A DNA stretch of 64,000 nt, taken from Gammaproteobacteria bacterium (lineage in GTDB: Bacteria > Pseudomonadota > Gammaproteobacteria > Steroidobacterales > JABDKV01). A model generated the notes under the pieces. That model was given only the letters and a program-made list of their open reading frames with translations. It was not told the DNA's origin and made no database searches. The stretch is taken from NCBI GenBank assembly GCA_013003425.1, contig JABDJB010000012.1, positions 56,482 through 120,481 on the forward strand, read 5' to 3'. Made by a program: the position numbers and the translations under genes. Below are positions 1 to 8,820 of the stretch, piece after piece. Numbering within the stretch: position 1 is the first letter of the stretch; the number at the start of each line of letters is the position of its first letter.

Positions 1-1
1 T

Positions 2-1630
2 ATCGATTCCGGCGATTTCTCCGGTCTGACATTGAGCGCAGCTTCGGATATCAACGATGACGGCATTAACGACATTGTGATTGGCGCCGACCTCGCCGAC
101 CTTGCAGCTGAAAGCAACGATGCCGGCGAAAGCTACGTTGTTTTTGGCAGCGCGGCCGGTTTTCCCGCCGAGATCGAGCTTTCTTCGCTGCTTGCGGCGA
201 ACGGCGGCGACGGCAGCACGGGTTTCGTGATCAAGGGCATCAACTTCGCGGACTTCGCCGGAGTGGTAGCGGCCGGCGGCGACTTCAATGGCGACATGAT
301 TGACGACCTGGTAATCGGCGCGCGCACCGCAGACCCTGCCGGCAATCGCGGCAGCGCTGGCCAGACGTTTGTACTTTTCGGGCGCGACAGCGGGTTTCCG
401 GCTGAGCTGTCTCTTACCACGCTGCTGCCTGGCAATGGTGGCAATGGTTCGACCGGCTTCGTCATCGAAGGCATCAACGCGTTTGATGAATCCGGCACCG
501 CGATTGCCAGCGCCGGCGATGTCAATGGCGATACCATCGACGACCTTGTTATCAGTGCGCCGGAAGCCGACGGCTCGGGTAATGACTTCTCCGGCGAGGT
601 TTACGTCGTGTTTGGTCGCAGCACCGGTTTTTCGGCGCTGTTCCAGCTGTCATCGTTGCCAGGTGGCGATGGCAGCACGGGCTTCGTGATGTATGGCGAA
701 GATATATTCCTGCTTACCGGCCGCTCAGTGGATGCCGCCGGCGACGTTAACGGTGACGGCATTGACGATATCGTATTCGGCGCTGACCTGGCGCTGGGCG
801 GTGCCGGCAAGGCCTACGTGATATTCGGTCGGGACACCGGTTTTCCCGGCAGCTTGTCGCTGACTACACTGCTGGCGGCCAACGGTGGTGACGGCAGTAC
901 CGGCTTTGTCATGAACGGCGTGGCCGCGGGCGACGGCGCCGGCCTGCCGGTAGCGGGACTGGGCGATATAAATAACGACGGCTTCGACGATGTCGGCGTC
1001 GCCGCACTGTTTTCCAGTCCGGGCGACCGCACATTCGCCGGTACCGTTTACGTGGTTTACGGTGCGGATACCGGCTACCCCGCGGAACTCGACCTGGCAT
1101 CGCTGCTGGTTGCCAACGGCGGTGACGGCACGGTCGGTTTTGCGGTGAACGGGATCGTGGCCAACGATGCTGCCGGTATCGGGCTGGGTGGCGGCGACAT
1201 GAACGGTGATGGCATTGCAGATATGCTCATCGGGGCCGCCTTCGCCGACCCGAATGCCCGTGACCTGGCCGGTGAAACCTACATCGTGTTTGGTCAGGCA
1301 GCGGTTGCCGATAGCGACGGCGACGGCGTTGGCGACGACACCGATAACTGTATCGCGGTAGCTAACGCTGACCAGACTGACAGCAACGGCGACGGAATCG
1401 GCAACATCTGCGATGGTGACGTTACCGGTAGCGACGGCTCCGCAGACTGCCTGGTCAATCTGCTTGACCTGAGCGCAATGCGCGGGGCATTCCTGACAAC
1501 AGCAGGGTCACCGGGCTATGACCCGCAGCTCGACTTCAACAGCAGCGATAGCATCGATCTGCAGGACCTGGCCATCATGCGCGGGATGTTCCTGCTGCCG
1601 CCGGGCCCCAGCGCAACCGGTTGCAACTAG
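2..1630 (+). CDS. FG-GAP repeat protein with TSP3 and dockerin-like C-terminus (5' partial)
   Basis: This is the 3' part of a secreted repeat protein. The frame is open to the window edge and already inside a repeat, so the start lies outside. Six FG-GAP/integrin-alpha-like blades of about 60-80 residues are visible, each with a Ca-binding signature such as GDFNGDMIDDLVIGA or GDVNGDGIDDIVFGA followed by a YVVFGR strand. A thrombospondin type-3-like Asp-rich stretch (DSDGDGVGDDTDNC) follows near residue 430. The last 70 residues hold two EF-hand-like segments (NLLDLSAMRGAFL and DLQDLAIMRGMFL) that resemble a dockerin pair. A calcium-stabilised extracellular propeller with adhesion or scaffold function is likely. 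No catalytic motif is seen and the ligand is unknown. Confidence 0.85.
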   Translation: MDSGDFSGLTLSAASDINDDGINDIVIGADLADLAAESNDAGESYVVFGSAAGFPAEIELSSLLAANGGDGSTGFVIKGINFADFAGVVAAGGDFNGDMIDDLVIGARTADPAGNRGSAGQTFVLFGRDSGFPAELSLTTLLPGNGGNGSTGFVIEGINAFDESGTAIASAGDVNGDTIDDLVISAPEADGSGNDFSGEVYVVFGRSTGFSALFQLSSLPGGDGSTGFVMYGEDIFLLTGRSVDAAGDVNGDGIDDIVFGADLALGGAGKAYVIFGRDTGFPGSLSLTTLLAANGGDGSTGFVMNGVAAGDGAGLPVAGLGDINNDGFDDVGVAALFSSPGDRTFAGTVYVVYGADTGYPAELDLASLLVANGGDGTVGFAVNGIVANDAAGIGLGGGDMNGDGIADMLIGAAFADPNARDLAGETYIVFGQAAVADSDGDGVGDDTDNCIAVANADQTDSNGDGIGNICDGDVTGSDGSADCLVNLLDLSAMRGAFLTTAGSPGYDPQLDFNSSDSIDLQDLAIMRGMFLLPPGPSATGCN

Positions 1631-1738
1631 CAGGGCGCTGGTGTTTTTACGTCGCGAAACAAAAGGCTACGACGTTTCCGGGGTCTTGTGATATCTTGAT
1701 TTTCCCCGTCAGCCGGTCCGGCTGTCCGAGGAGCCAGG

Positions 1739-2974
1739 ATGTCAGTAATTTCCCGCGGTCTGCTTGCTGTATTAATAGGAGTCGTACTCGGTGTTTCACT
1801 CAGTGCCGGCAGTATCGTGCTGGCCGAGCTGGAAGCCCGTGAAACCGAGGCCTTGCCGATAGCCGAGGCGCGCCTGTTCGCCGAGGTGCTGGAACGGGTC
1901 AAGCGCGAATACGTCGACTCTGTAGATGATGCCGATCTCATCCAGGCTGCAATACGCGGCATGGTTGCCGATCTGGATCCACACTCGGCGTTTCTCAACT
2001 CGCAGGAATACCGCGAGATTCGTATTAATACCTCAGGCAACTACACCGGCGTCGGCCTCGAAGTGAATATTGAGGACGGCCAGGTTGTGGTGGTCTCGCC
2101 CATCGACAACACACCTGCACACCGCGCCGGTATGCAACCGGGCGATATCCTGATGATGGTTGATGGTTATCCGATCGAGCAGGATCTCGAAGACACGGTT
2201 GCCCGCATGCGCGGTGAACCGGGTACCCCGGTGCGCCTGACCGTGGCACGCGAAGGCGCCGACGACCTGCTGCACTTCAATCTAACCCGCGCCCGCATAC
2301 AGATGACCAGCGTGCGTTCGGCGATGCTCGAGCCCGGTTACGGCTACATACGTATCAGCCAGTTCAGCGAATCGACCTCGCGTGACCTGGCGCGCGCTGT
2401 GCTGGACCTGGTGGAACGCAGTGATGACACCCTTTCGGGAATAGTTATCGACCTGCGTAACAACCCGGGTGGCGTGCTCGAGGCCGCGGTCGACGTGTCC
2501 GATGCGTTTCTCGACGATGGCGAAATTGTCTCGGCCAGCGGCCGCGCTGTCGAAGCCGATTTTTCCATGACGGCCAACCCCGGGGATATTTCCCGTGGTG
2601 CCCGTCTTGCTGTCCTGATTAATTCAGGTACGGCATCGGCTTCGGAAATTGTGGCGGGCGCGTTGCAGGACCACGATCGCGCGGTGCTGCTGGGCTCGCG
2701 CAGTTTCGGCAAGGGTTCAGTGCAAACAGTCATGCCGCTGTCCGACGGGCGCGCAATAAAACTGACTACGTCGCGCTATTTCACGCCATCCGGCCGCTCG
2801 ATACATGAAAGCGGCATCATGCCCGACGTCGAGCTGGAGACCTCCGGCAGTGATGCAGTGGACGCGAGCCGGTGGCTGCAGGAAGCCACCACAATGCTGG
2901 CTGACGACTACCAGTTGCGCCAGGCGCTGACCCACCTGAAAGGCGGCGAGATTCGACAAAGCGCCGCACAGTGA
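1739..2974 (+). CDS. ctpA: S41 family carboxy-terminal processing protease
   Basis: This is a periplasmic serine/lysine protease that trims or degrades envelope proteins from the C-terminus. An N-terminal hydrophobic segment (residues 5-30) serves as signal or anchor. A PDZ domain spans roughly 90-170 (GVGLEV, MQPGDILMMVDG). The S41 core carries the nucleophile motif GTASASE at 297-303 and the general-base lysine in SFGKGS, K325. The 411-residue length is normal for CtpA. The ATG at 1739 is preceded by GAGGAGCCAGG. Its stop overlaps the next gene by 4 bases (GTGA), so it is translationally coupled to a YibQ-type gene, as in other gammaproteobacteria. The usual upstream envC is absent; an FG-GAP gene sits there instead. 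Confidence 0.95.
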   Translation: MSVISRGLLAVLIGVVLGVSLSAGSIVLAELEARETEALPIAEARLFAEVLERVKREYVDSVDDADLIQAAIRGMVADLDPHSAFLNSQEYREIRINTSGNYTGVGLEVNIEDGQVVVVSPIDNTPAHRAGMQPGDILMMVDGYPIEQDLEDTVARMRGEPGTPVRLTVAREGADDLLHFNLTRARIQMTSVRSAMLEPGYGYIRISQFSESTSRDLARAVLDLVERSDDTLSGIVIDLRNNPGGVLEAAVDVSDAFLDDGEIVSASGRAVEADFSMTANPGDISRGARLAVLINSGTASASEIVAGALQDHDRAVLLGSRSFGKGSVQTVMPLSDGRAIKLTTSRYFTPSGRSIHESGIMPDVELETSGSDAVDASRWLQEATTMLADDYQLRQALTHLKGGEIRQSAAQ

Positions 2975-3759
2975 CTAGCCGTAATTCCAACCTGCCCCGG
3001 TGGCTGCTGCTAACCGGAATCCTTGCGCTTAATGGCGCACAAGCCGAACCGGTTATCGCGCTGATCGTCGATGACCTGGGTTTTCGCTACAGCGAAAGCC
3101 GGCGGGCAACGGCGCTGCCGGGCCCGGTCGCCTGCGCGGTAATACCCGGCACACCGCATGGCGAAAAAATGGCTCGCGCCGCGCATGCCAGCGGCAAGGA
3201 AGTGATGCTGCACCTGCCGATGGAGCCTGTAGATCGTTCCCGTCCGGTTGGTGCCCACGGTATCGATTTGCAAACCACCCGGGATGGCATTACCAGTACG
3301 CTGCAGGCAGGCATCGAAGCGGTGCCGCACGTCAGCGGCGTAAACAATCACATGGGCAGTCTCATTACCCGTCATCCGGGACACATGAGCTGGCTTATGC
3401 AGGATCTGCGTGAGAGCGGACTGTTTTTTGTCGACAGCGTAACTACCGAATCCAGCGTCGCGTTGAGCATGGCACGCGAGGCCGGGGTGAGCGCTACCCG
3501 GCGCGACATGTTTCTCGATTCAGAACAGGCCGATGAGCAGGAGATCCATCAGCGGCTGCAACGGCTGGTGGAACTGGCACAACGACGCGGACACGCGCTG
3601 GGTATAGCCCATCCGTTTCCGGCGACGATGACGGTGCTGGAACGCGAACTGCCGCGACTCGACGGCGTAAAACTGGTTTCGGTGCGCGAGCTCATTGCAT
3701 TACGTTCGCAGGCGCAGCAAGCGGAGCGATTGACTATCGCCGTGGAAAAAACACAGTAG
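2971..3759 (+). CDS. yibQ: divergent polysaccharide deacetylase family protein (YibQ-like)
   Basis: Periplasmic protein of the divergent polysaccharide deacetylase (DUF610) family. A signal peptide ending near QAEPVIA precedes a NodB-like barrel with IALIVDDLG at the first strand and HLPMEP, NNHMGS and HPFPATM motifs. The family keeps the deacetylase fold, but its substrate is not established. At 262 residues it is typical in size. The start is the GTG that overlaps the ctpA stop, so the two genes form one transcription unit. ctpA-yibQ pairing is conserved in gammaproteobacteria and suggests a role in cell-envelope or peptidoglycan maintenance. Confidence 0.9.
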   Translation: MTSRNSNLPRWLLLTGILALNGAQAEPVIALIVDDLGFRYSESRRATALPGPVACAVIPGTPHGEKMARAAHASGKEVMLHLPMEPVDRSRPVGAHGIDLQTTRDGITSTLQAGIEAVPHVSGVNNHMGSLITRHPGHMSWLMQDLRESGLFFVDSVTTESSVALSMAREAGVSATRRDMFLDSEQADEQEIHQRLQRLVELAQRRGHALGIAHPFPATMTVLERELPRLDGVKLVSVRELIALRSQAQQAERLTIAVEKTQ

Positions 3760-3835
3760 CAAATGTATGGCCCGCGCCGCTGGCCGGCGCGGTTTGGACG
3801 ATGAATGGGCCTGAGGGCCGGTTGGGGTTGATGGT

Positions 3836-4492
3836 ATGAAGAATCTTCTTTTTGTAGTCCTGTTCACGCTTGTCATCACGGCGTGTAGCAAGAAAGACGA
3901 AGACCTTGAGGACGCTGCTGCCAGGATGGCGCATGATGCGAAGGAAAAGGTCGGCGATGTTATCTCTGAAGAGCCGCCGAAAAACCTCGAGGAAGCGCTG
4001 AAGCGGGTTGGCGACGCTTTGGGTGATGGCGAGCAATCCGTGTCCGCAGCTGACCTGAAAACGCTGCTGCCGGAGGAAATCGCCGGGATGAAGCGCACCA
4101 GTTATGAGGCTGAACGTGCAGGCATCGGCATCAAGGTGTCAAAGGCGCACGCTGAATATGCAGACGGCGACCGCCGTGCCAGCCTGATGATTACCGACCT
4201 CGGCGCGGTCAGCGGGCTGGCAAGGATGGGCATGGAGTTGTTCGAGACGGAGCTCGACAGTGAAGACGAGAACGGTTTCGAGCGCACTACCGAGTACAAG
4301 GGGCACAAGTCCTTCCAGCGCCTGCAACGCAGCGGTGACCAGAGTATTGCCGAGATCATGGTTTTCGTCAGCGACAGGTTTACTGTGCATCTGGACGGGC
4401 AGAATATCGGGTTCGACGAATTGCTCGAGTCAATGGACAAGATCGATATCGGCAAGCTGACGGCGATGAAAGCTCCGGCAGCGGCTGAATAA
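3836..4492 (+). CDS. predicted lipoprotein, unknown function
   Basis: A 218-residue protein with a short basic N-terminus, a hydrophobic stretch and a lipobox-like VITAC at about residue 17, followed by a charged linker (KKDEDLED). It is therefore predicted to be a lipoprotein. The mature part is polar, with a helical region to about residue 75 and an alpha/beta part after it. I recognise no family or catalytic motif. Its TAA overlaps the ATG of the next gene (TAATG), so it is coupled to the proteasome-like Ntn hydrolase. The shared operon suggests a functional link, which is inference only. Confidence 0.75.
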   Translation: MKNLLFVVLFTLVITACSKKDEDLEDAAARMAHDAKEKVGDVISEEPPKNLEEALKRVGDALGDGEQSVSAADLKTLLPEEIAGMKRTSYEAERAGIGIKVSKAHAEYADGDRRASLMITDLGAVSGLARMGMELFETELDSEDENGFERTTEYKGHKSFQRLQRSGDQSIAEIMVFVSDRFTVHLDGQNIGFDELLESMDKIDIGKLTAMKAPAAAE

Positions 4493-5064
4493 TGTCGATT
4501 ATCGTTGTTGTGCGAAAAGGCGGCAGCGCCGCCATCGCGGCCGATACCGTTCAGAGTGATGATTCATTGCTGCTGCGTGCTGGCTACGTGCGCAATCACG
4601 AAAAGATCATTGCCTTCAATGACTGCTACCTGGGACTGGCCGGGTGGGCTGCCGCCCAGGACATCATGGAAAGCCTGGTCAGGAATCACGCGGCACAGCT
4701 GGACTTTTCCGGTCGCAGCAAGATTTTTGAAACCATGCGGCGGGTGCATTCGATCATCAAGAGCGACTACCACATCGACACCAGCGAGGAAAAAGACCAG
4801 CCGGTCGAGTCGAGCCAGCTGTCAATGCTGATCGCCAACCCGGCGGGAATTTTCGAAGTAGACAGCTATCGCACCGTGTGTGAGTACGGCCGCTACTTCG
4901 CTCTGGGCTCCGGACGTGCGCTGGCGCTGGGCGCGATGCACGCACTTTACGAGCGTCTCGACACCGCCGCGGAAATTGCCCGCGCCGGTGTTGAAGCGGC
5001 GTGTGAGTTTGATGACGGCTGTGCGCTTCCGGCGACCAGCTACTCCATCGAACTGGCAAACTGA
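4492..5064 (+). CDS. proteasome-beta/HslV-like Ntn hydrolase with predicted Ser nucleophile
   Basis: A 190-residue protein that starts MSIIVVVRKGGSAAIAADT. After removal of Met1 the new N-terminus would be Ser1. Asp lies at mature position 17 exactly as in HslV and proteasome beta subunits. A Lys in RNHEKIIAF (mature 37) can match Lys33 after a four-residue insertion. The strand YLGLAGWAA matches [10 protein letters not shown] of the HslV in this same window, and LGSGRALALGAM matches the conserved GSG region. It is therefore a third-type Ntn peptidase, probably cytoplasmic and self-assembling, with Ser in place of the usual Thr. Family assignment rests on motif alignment by eye. No ATPase partner is adjacent; the upstream partner is a lipoprotein gene. 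Confidence 0.7.
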   Translation: MSIIVVVRKGGSAAIAADTVQSDDSLLLRAGYVRNHEKIIAFNDCYLGLAGWAAAQDIMESLVRNHAAQLDFSGRSKIFETMRRVHSIIKSDYHIDTSEEKDQPVESSQLSMLIANPAGIFEVDSYRTVCEYGRYFALGSGRALALGAMHALYERLDTAAEIARAGVEAACEFDDGCALPATSYSIELAN

Positions 5065-5217
5065 TCAGGTAACGCGGCCGCGCAGCGCGTGTGGTCGCTG
5101 CAGTCGTTACGCTTTCTTATGGCTCTGCATTGCCACCGCAATGCCGGCCACTCACCCTCCACTCCTGCTCGTCAGCCTCGCAAATCAAGTCAGAGGACAA
5201 CTGAAACCGGAGGCCGG

Positions 5218-6051
5218 TCAAGCTTTGAATGAAATGCCGATACCCGCTCCACGATACCAGTGGTTCTCGGGCTGCTCCTGAAAATAGACAAAACGCCTGT
5301 TGCTCTGCAAGGAAAATTCCAGCAGTTTATCTGTCAAGTGAGAATTATCCCCAAGCACAATCGCTTGCTCAGATAATTTTCCGGCGATGATCTGGTACTC
5401 ACGTGCCTCATAATCGGCAGAGTGATCGCTGTCATTGATAAATAGATCTATTTTTTTATCAAACGCTGTTAATGACTGGATGGAATCGCCGTAGAGAACT
5501 TCTCCGTACTCCGCATAGCGACCCGAAAGAAGATAGCCGGCTTTTGGATTGATGTCTGTACCGTAATACCGACCCTCATGGCCCTCCTCACGGTTCTTCA
5601 TCAGAGCTGCAGCAAGAACGCATGCACCAAGGCCTTTATCGACTCCGGTCTCAACAATTGTCCGTGGCTTGATAACCCTTGTAATAACATACCAGCCGAG
5701 ACGCCGGCCGTAATGCACCTGGTCATCTGCCATAAACGCAAAATCACTGGCGGCTGTTGCACTGCGCAGATGACGGGTCAGAAAGGCATCATCTTCAAGC
5801 TCGCGGATGTAACCCAGCGCTTCGGAATAATCAACATCGAGAAGCTCCGCCAGCAGTGATGCCAGATAGCGCTTGTTTTTCTCCTCAAGGTCATAGGTAA
5901 AGTTTGTCGTTTCTCTTGACGTCCATAACCACTTGAACGCAGAAGCCAGGGGACCAAGCGAATAAGCCAGCGCAATTTTCGCCCGGTAGCCCATGAGCAA
6001 CAGCCGGCCGAGTACAGGAATTTTTGCGATATTGCGTTTTAAAGAACTCAT
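5218..6051 (-). CDS. class I SAM-dependent methyltransferase-like protein
   Basis: A 277-residue protein with an N-terminal helical region and, from about residue 125, a Rossmann-type methyltransferase core. Its motif I is IVETGVDKGLGACVLAAAL, an acidic strand follows in YYGTDINPKAG, and IDLFINDSDHS forms motif IV. This resembles the Methyltransf_24/cephalosporin-hydroxylase-like group that modifies small molecules or glycans. The substrate is unknown. Base composition is visibly more AT-rich than the neighbours, and the gene stands alone between unrelated genes on the opposite strand, which suggests horizontal acquisition. The ATG at 6051 is the only plausible start. Confidence 0.75.
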   Translation of the reverse strand: MSSLKRNIAKIPVLGRLLLMGYRAKIALAYSLGPLASAFKWLWTSRETTNFTYDLEEKNKRYLASLLAELLDVDYSEALGYIRELEDDAFLTRHLRSATAASDFAFMADDQVHYGRRLGWYVITRVIKPRTIVETGVDKGLGACVLAAALMKNREEGHEGRYYGTDINPKAGYLLSGRYAEYGEVLYGDSIQSLTAFDKKIDLFINDSDHSADYEAREYQIIAGKLSEQAIVLGDNSHLTDKLLEFSLQSNRRFVYFQEQPENHWYRGAGIGISFKA

Positions 6052-6495
6052 CTGTAATTATTCTCTTGATCCCTTTCCGGGCGTTCAGGCGCTGCTTTAT
6101 CCAAAACTGAATTTATGCTGACTTGCCGTGCGAAGCAAGGTTAAACCTGCTGCGGCAAAAGATGCAGGCGCATGACTTTCACAGCATGAGACAACAGCTC
6201 TCGTAAACTTTCCGGGTCCAGGGAAACTGCTCCTGTAATGCCAGTACCGCCTGTGATGGCGGCGCTGCCGCGGCGTGTATTTTTTACGCTTACTGCGTAG
6301 AATCACAACCCGGCGCCCGGTGCCAGCCTGGTTGCGAGCCTGCGAACAGTCCATGACGGTGAGGCTTGCAGTTTGTCGGCCAGGGCCAGGGGTTTTGACG
6401 GCAAGGCGGTGGCTGGCCGGTTGCAGCGCCGTCGTGTCAATTTCAGACGTCAGCATAGCCTTCGGCAACTGATGAATACTCAGGGGAGCAGAGAA
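6052..6495. other. intergenic region without a supported gene
   Basis: About 440 bases between the divergent methyltransferase and the M49-like gene. Both promoters must lie here, but I see no convincing -35/-10 pair. A minus-strand frame of about 50 codons ending at 6141 reads like protein (SLDPESLRELLSHAVKVM) yet has no ATG, GTG or TTG start. It could be the tail of a lost gene. The longer open frames here are composition artefacts. Confidence 0.4.
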
Positions 6496-8166
6496 GTGCA
6501 GATTATCCGCAAGACCGCTTTGGCGGCAGCAATGGTCCTGGCCGCATCGTGTGCGCAGGTGCCGCCCGGCACTCCGACGACAGAAACGACTCCGGTCGCC
6601 GGGGACAGCTATCGTGCGGTCCCGGACGCGTCGTCGCGTTTTGGTATTTACGCGCCGGTTCGACTCACTGCTGACCTTTCCGATCTGAGCGATAACCAGC
6701 GCATCATGATCAGGCTGCTGATCGGCGCATCAAAGATCATGGACGAGCTGTTCTGGCTGCAGGCATTCGGCGAGCCGCGGCCGTTCCTGGCTGCAGTGGA
6801 AGAGTCAGCGCGCGACTTTGCCGCCATCAACTATGGGCCGTGGGACCGGCTCGACGGCGACAAGCCCTTCCTGACCGGTTTTGGCCCAAAGCCTGCGGGT
6901 GCCAACTTCTACCCCGCCGACATGAGTCGTGAAGAGTTTTCTGCGGCACAGATGGAAGACAAGGACGGCTTGTACTCGCTGGTGCGACGCCGCGACGACG
7001 GCAGCCTGTACACGCTGCCATATCACAAGGCATATGCTGACCGGCTCGAAGCCGCTGCGGCGCTGCTGCTGGAAGCTTCTGATTTCGCCGAAGACGAAGG
7101 ATTTCGCAACTATCTGCGTCTGCGCGCGCGTGCGCTGGTTACCGATGACTATCAACCCAGCGATATGGCCTGGCTGGACATGAAGAACAACCGCATCGAC
7201 GTCGTGATCGGCGCCATCGAGAACTACGAAGACCAGCTGTTCAGTTATCGTGCTGCCTACGAATCATATGTGCTGCTGAAAGATCTCAGCTGGAGCCAGC
7301 GGCTGCAGCGTTTTGCCGCGTTCCTGCCGGACCTGCAGCGGGCGCTGCCGGTGCCTGACCAATACAAGACCGAAAGCCCGGGCAGCGACTCCGATCTGAA
7401 CGCCTATGATGTCATCTACTACGCCGGTCACAGCAATGCCGGCAGCAAGACCATCGCCATCAACCTGCCGAACGACGAAGAAGTGCAGCTTGCCAAGGGC
7501 ACGCGCCGGTTGCAGCTGAAAAACGCCATGCGGGCAAAGTTCGACGAAATCCTGGTGCCAATCAGCGAACTGCTCATCGTCCCGGAACAACGCCGGCACA
7601 TTACTTTCGATGCGTTTTTCTCCAACACCATGTTTCACGAGGTGGCGCATGGCCTGGGCATCAAGAACACCATCAATGACAGAGGCACCGTGCGCAAGGC
7701 ACTGCAGGAGCTGGCATCCGCCACGGAGGAAGGCAAGGCGGACGTGCTGGGTTTGTGGATGATCACCTGGCTGACGGACAACGGCGAACTGCCACAGGAA
7801 AAGCTGATGGACCACTACACGACATTCCTCGCCGGTATTTTTCGCTCGGTGCGGTTCGGGGCATCCAGCGCGCATGGCCGGGCCAACATGGTGCGCTTCA
7901 ACTTCTTCGAACAGGCCGGTGCCTTCAGTCGCAACGAGGCGGGCCAGTACAGCGTCAACTTTCCCGCCATGCGTAAAGCCGTTGATGCCTTGTCGCTGCG
8001 TATCCTGACGCTGCAGGGTGACGGCGACTACCAGGGCACAAAAGAGCTGATGGACAGGATCGGAATCGTGCCGCCGTCGCTGCAGGTCGACCTCGGACGG
8101 CTGAACACTGCGGGTATCCCGGTTGATATCGTGTTTGAACAGGGTGCTGACGTACTCGGTTTATAA
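6496..8166 (+). CDS. M49-like (dipeptidyl-peptidase III family) zinc lipoprotein peptidase
   Basis: Predicted exported lipoprotein peptidase of 556 residues. The GTG at 6496 has GGGGAG eight bases upstream and gives a clean lipoprotein signal (RKTALAAAMVLAASC); an in-frame ATG at 6472 is the alternative. The zinc motif HEVAH is at 381-385 with the second motif EEGKAD at 411-416, and downstream FLAGIFRSVRFG and AHGRAN blocks match the M49-like domain of plant Nudix-hydrolase-3-type proteins as I remember them. Classical DPP III has a six-residue HEXXGH, so this is the HEXXH subgroup. It probably hydrolyses short peptides in the periplasm. Substrate and essentiality are unknown. Confidence 0.75.
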   Translation: MQIIRKTALAAAMVLAASCAQVPPGTPTTETTPVAGDSYRAVPDASSRFGIYAPVRLTADLSDLSDNQRIMIRLLIGASKIMDELFWLQAFGEPRPFLAAVEESARDFAAINYGPWDRLDGDKPFLTGFGPKPAGANFYPADMSREEFSAAQMEDKDGLYSLVRRRDDGSLYTLPYHKAYADRLEAAAALLLEASDFAEDEGFRNYLRLRARALVTDDYQPSDMAWLDMKNNRIDVVIGAIENYEDQLFSYRAAYESYVLLKDLSWSQRLQRFAAFLPDLQRALPVPDQYKTESPGSDSDLNAYDVIYYAGHSNAGSKTIAINLPNDEEVQLAKGTRRLQLKNAMRAKFDEILVPISELLIVPEQRRHITFDAFFSNTMFHEVAHGLGIKNTINDRGTVRKALQELASATEEGKADVLGLWMITWLTDNGELPQEKLMDHYTTFLAGIFRSVRFGASSAHGRANMVRFNFFEQAGAFSRNEAGQYSVNFPAMRKAVDALSLRILTLQGDGDYQGTKELMDRIGIVPPSLQVDLGRLNTAGIPVDIVFEQGADVLGL

Positions 8167-8178
8167 AGCGTAGCTGTC

Positions 8179-8820
8179 GTGGGGCTGATTTTCATGCTGA
8201 CCGCGGCAGCATTACTTGCCGCTGGCGCAGCGATTGTGTCGCATTACGCGCAGCGCACGGCGTTGCACTATGTGTTCAAGCCGCTCGCAACGCTGCTGAT
8301 TGTCATACTGGCGCTGCTGTTGTTGCCATCGACACCACCATTGTATGGCTGGCTGATCGTGGCCGGCCTGCTGTGCTCACTTGCTGGCGACATCTTCCTG
8401 ATGCTTCCGCGTGATCGTTTCCTCGCCGGGCTAACCGCTTTCCTGCTGGCGCACTGGTGCTACATGGCCGCATTCCTGCAACGCACTCCGGATCCCAACG
8501 TGATGCTGTTGCTGCCGTGGCTTGCAGCTGCTGCGGCCGTGCTGTTCGTATTGCGCCCGCCCGGCAGCATGCGTTACGCGGTGGCCGTCTACGTCGGCAG
8601 CATTGTCGCAATGGCCTGGCTGGCTTTCGAGAACTGGCGACTGGCAGGCGCGATGCTCGCCGCGGCTGGCGCCGTGCTGTTTGTGTGCTCGGATTTTCTT
8701 ATCGGGCTGCGACGCTTTCGTGGCAGCTGGCCCGCGGAACGCGCGCTGACGCTCGGCACCTACTTTCCGGCACAGCTGCTGATCACCCACTCGATGGGTT
8801 TTTCAGGAACAGTTCACTAG
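8179..8820 (+). CDS. YhhN/TMEM86 family membrane protein (lysoplasmalogenase-like)
   Basis: A 213-residue integral membrane protein with about eight hydrophobic helices. Diagnostic YhhN family blocks are present: the KPLATLLI helix, SLAGDIFLMLP with its conserved Asp, and LAHWCYMAAF. Family members include TMEM86 lysoplasmalogenase, which cleaves the vinyl-ether bond of lysoplasmalogens; bacterial substrates are mostly untested. It starts with GTG 12 bases after the peptidase gene, so the two are likely cotranscribed. Its TAG overlaps the stop of the convergent TPR gene by three bases within CTAG. Confidence 0.85.
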   Translation: MGLIFMLTAAALLAAGAAIVSHYAQRTALHYVFKPLATLLIVILALLLLPSTPPLYGWLIVAGLLCSLAGDIFLMLPRDRFLAGLTAFLLAHWCYMAAFLQRTPDPNVMLLLPWLAAAAAVLFVLRPPGSMRYAVAVYVGSIVAMAWLAFENWRLAGAMLAAAGAVLFVCSDFLIGLRRFRGSWPAERALTLGTYFPAQLLITHSMGFSGTVH

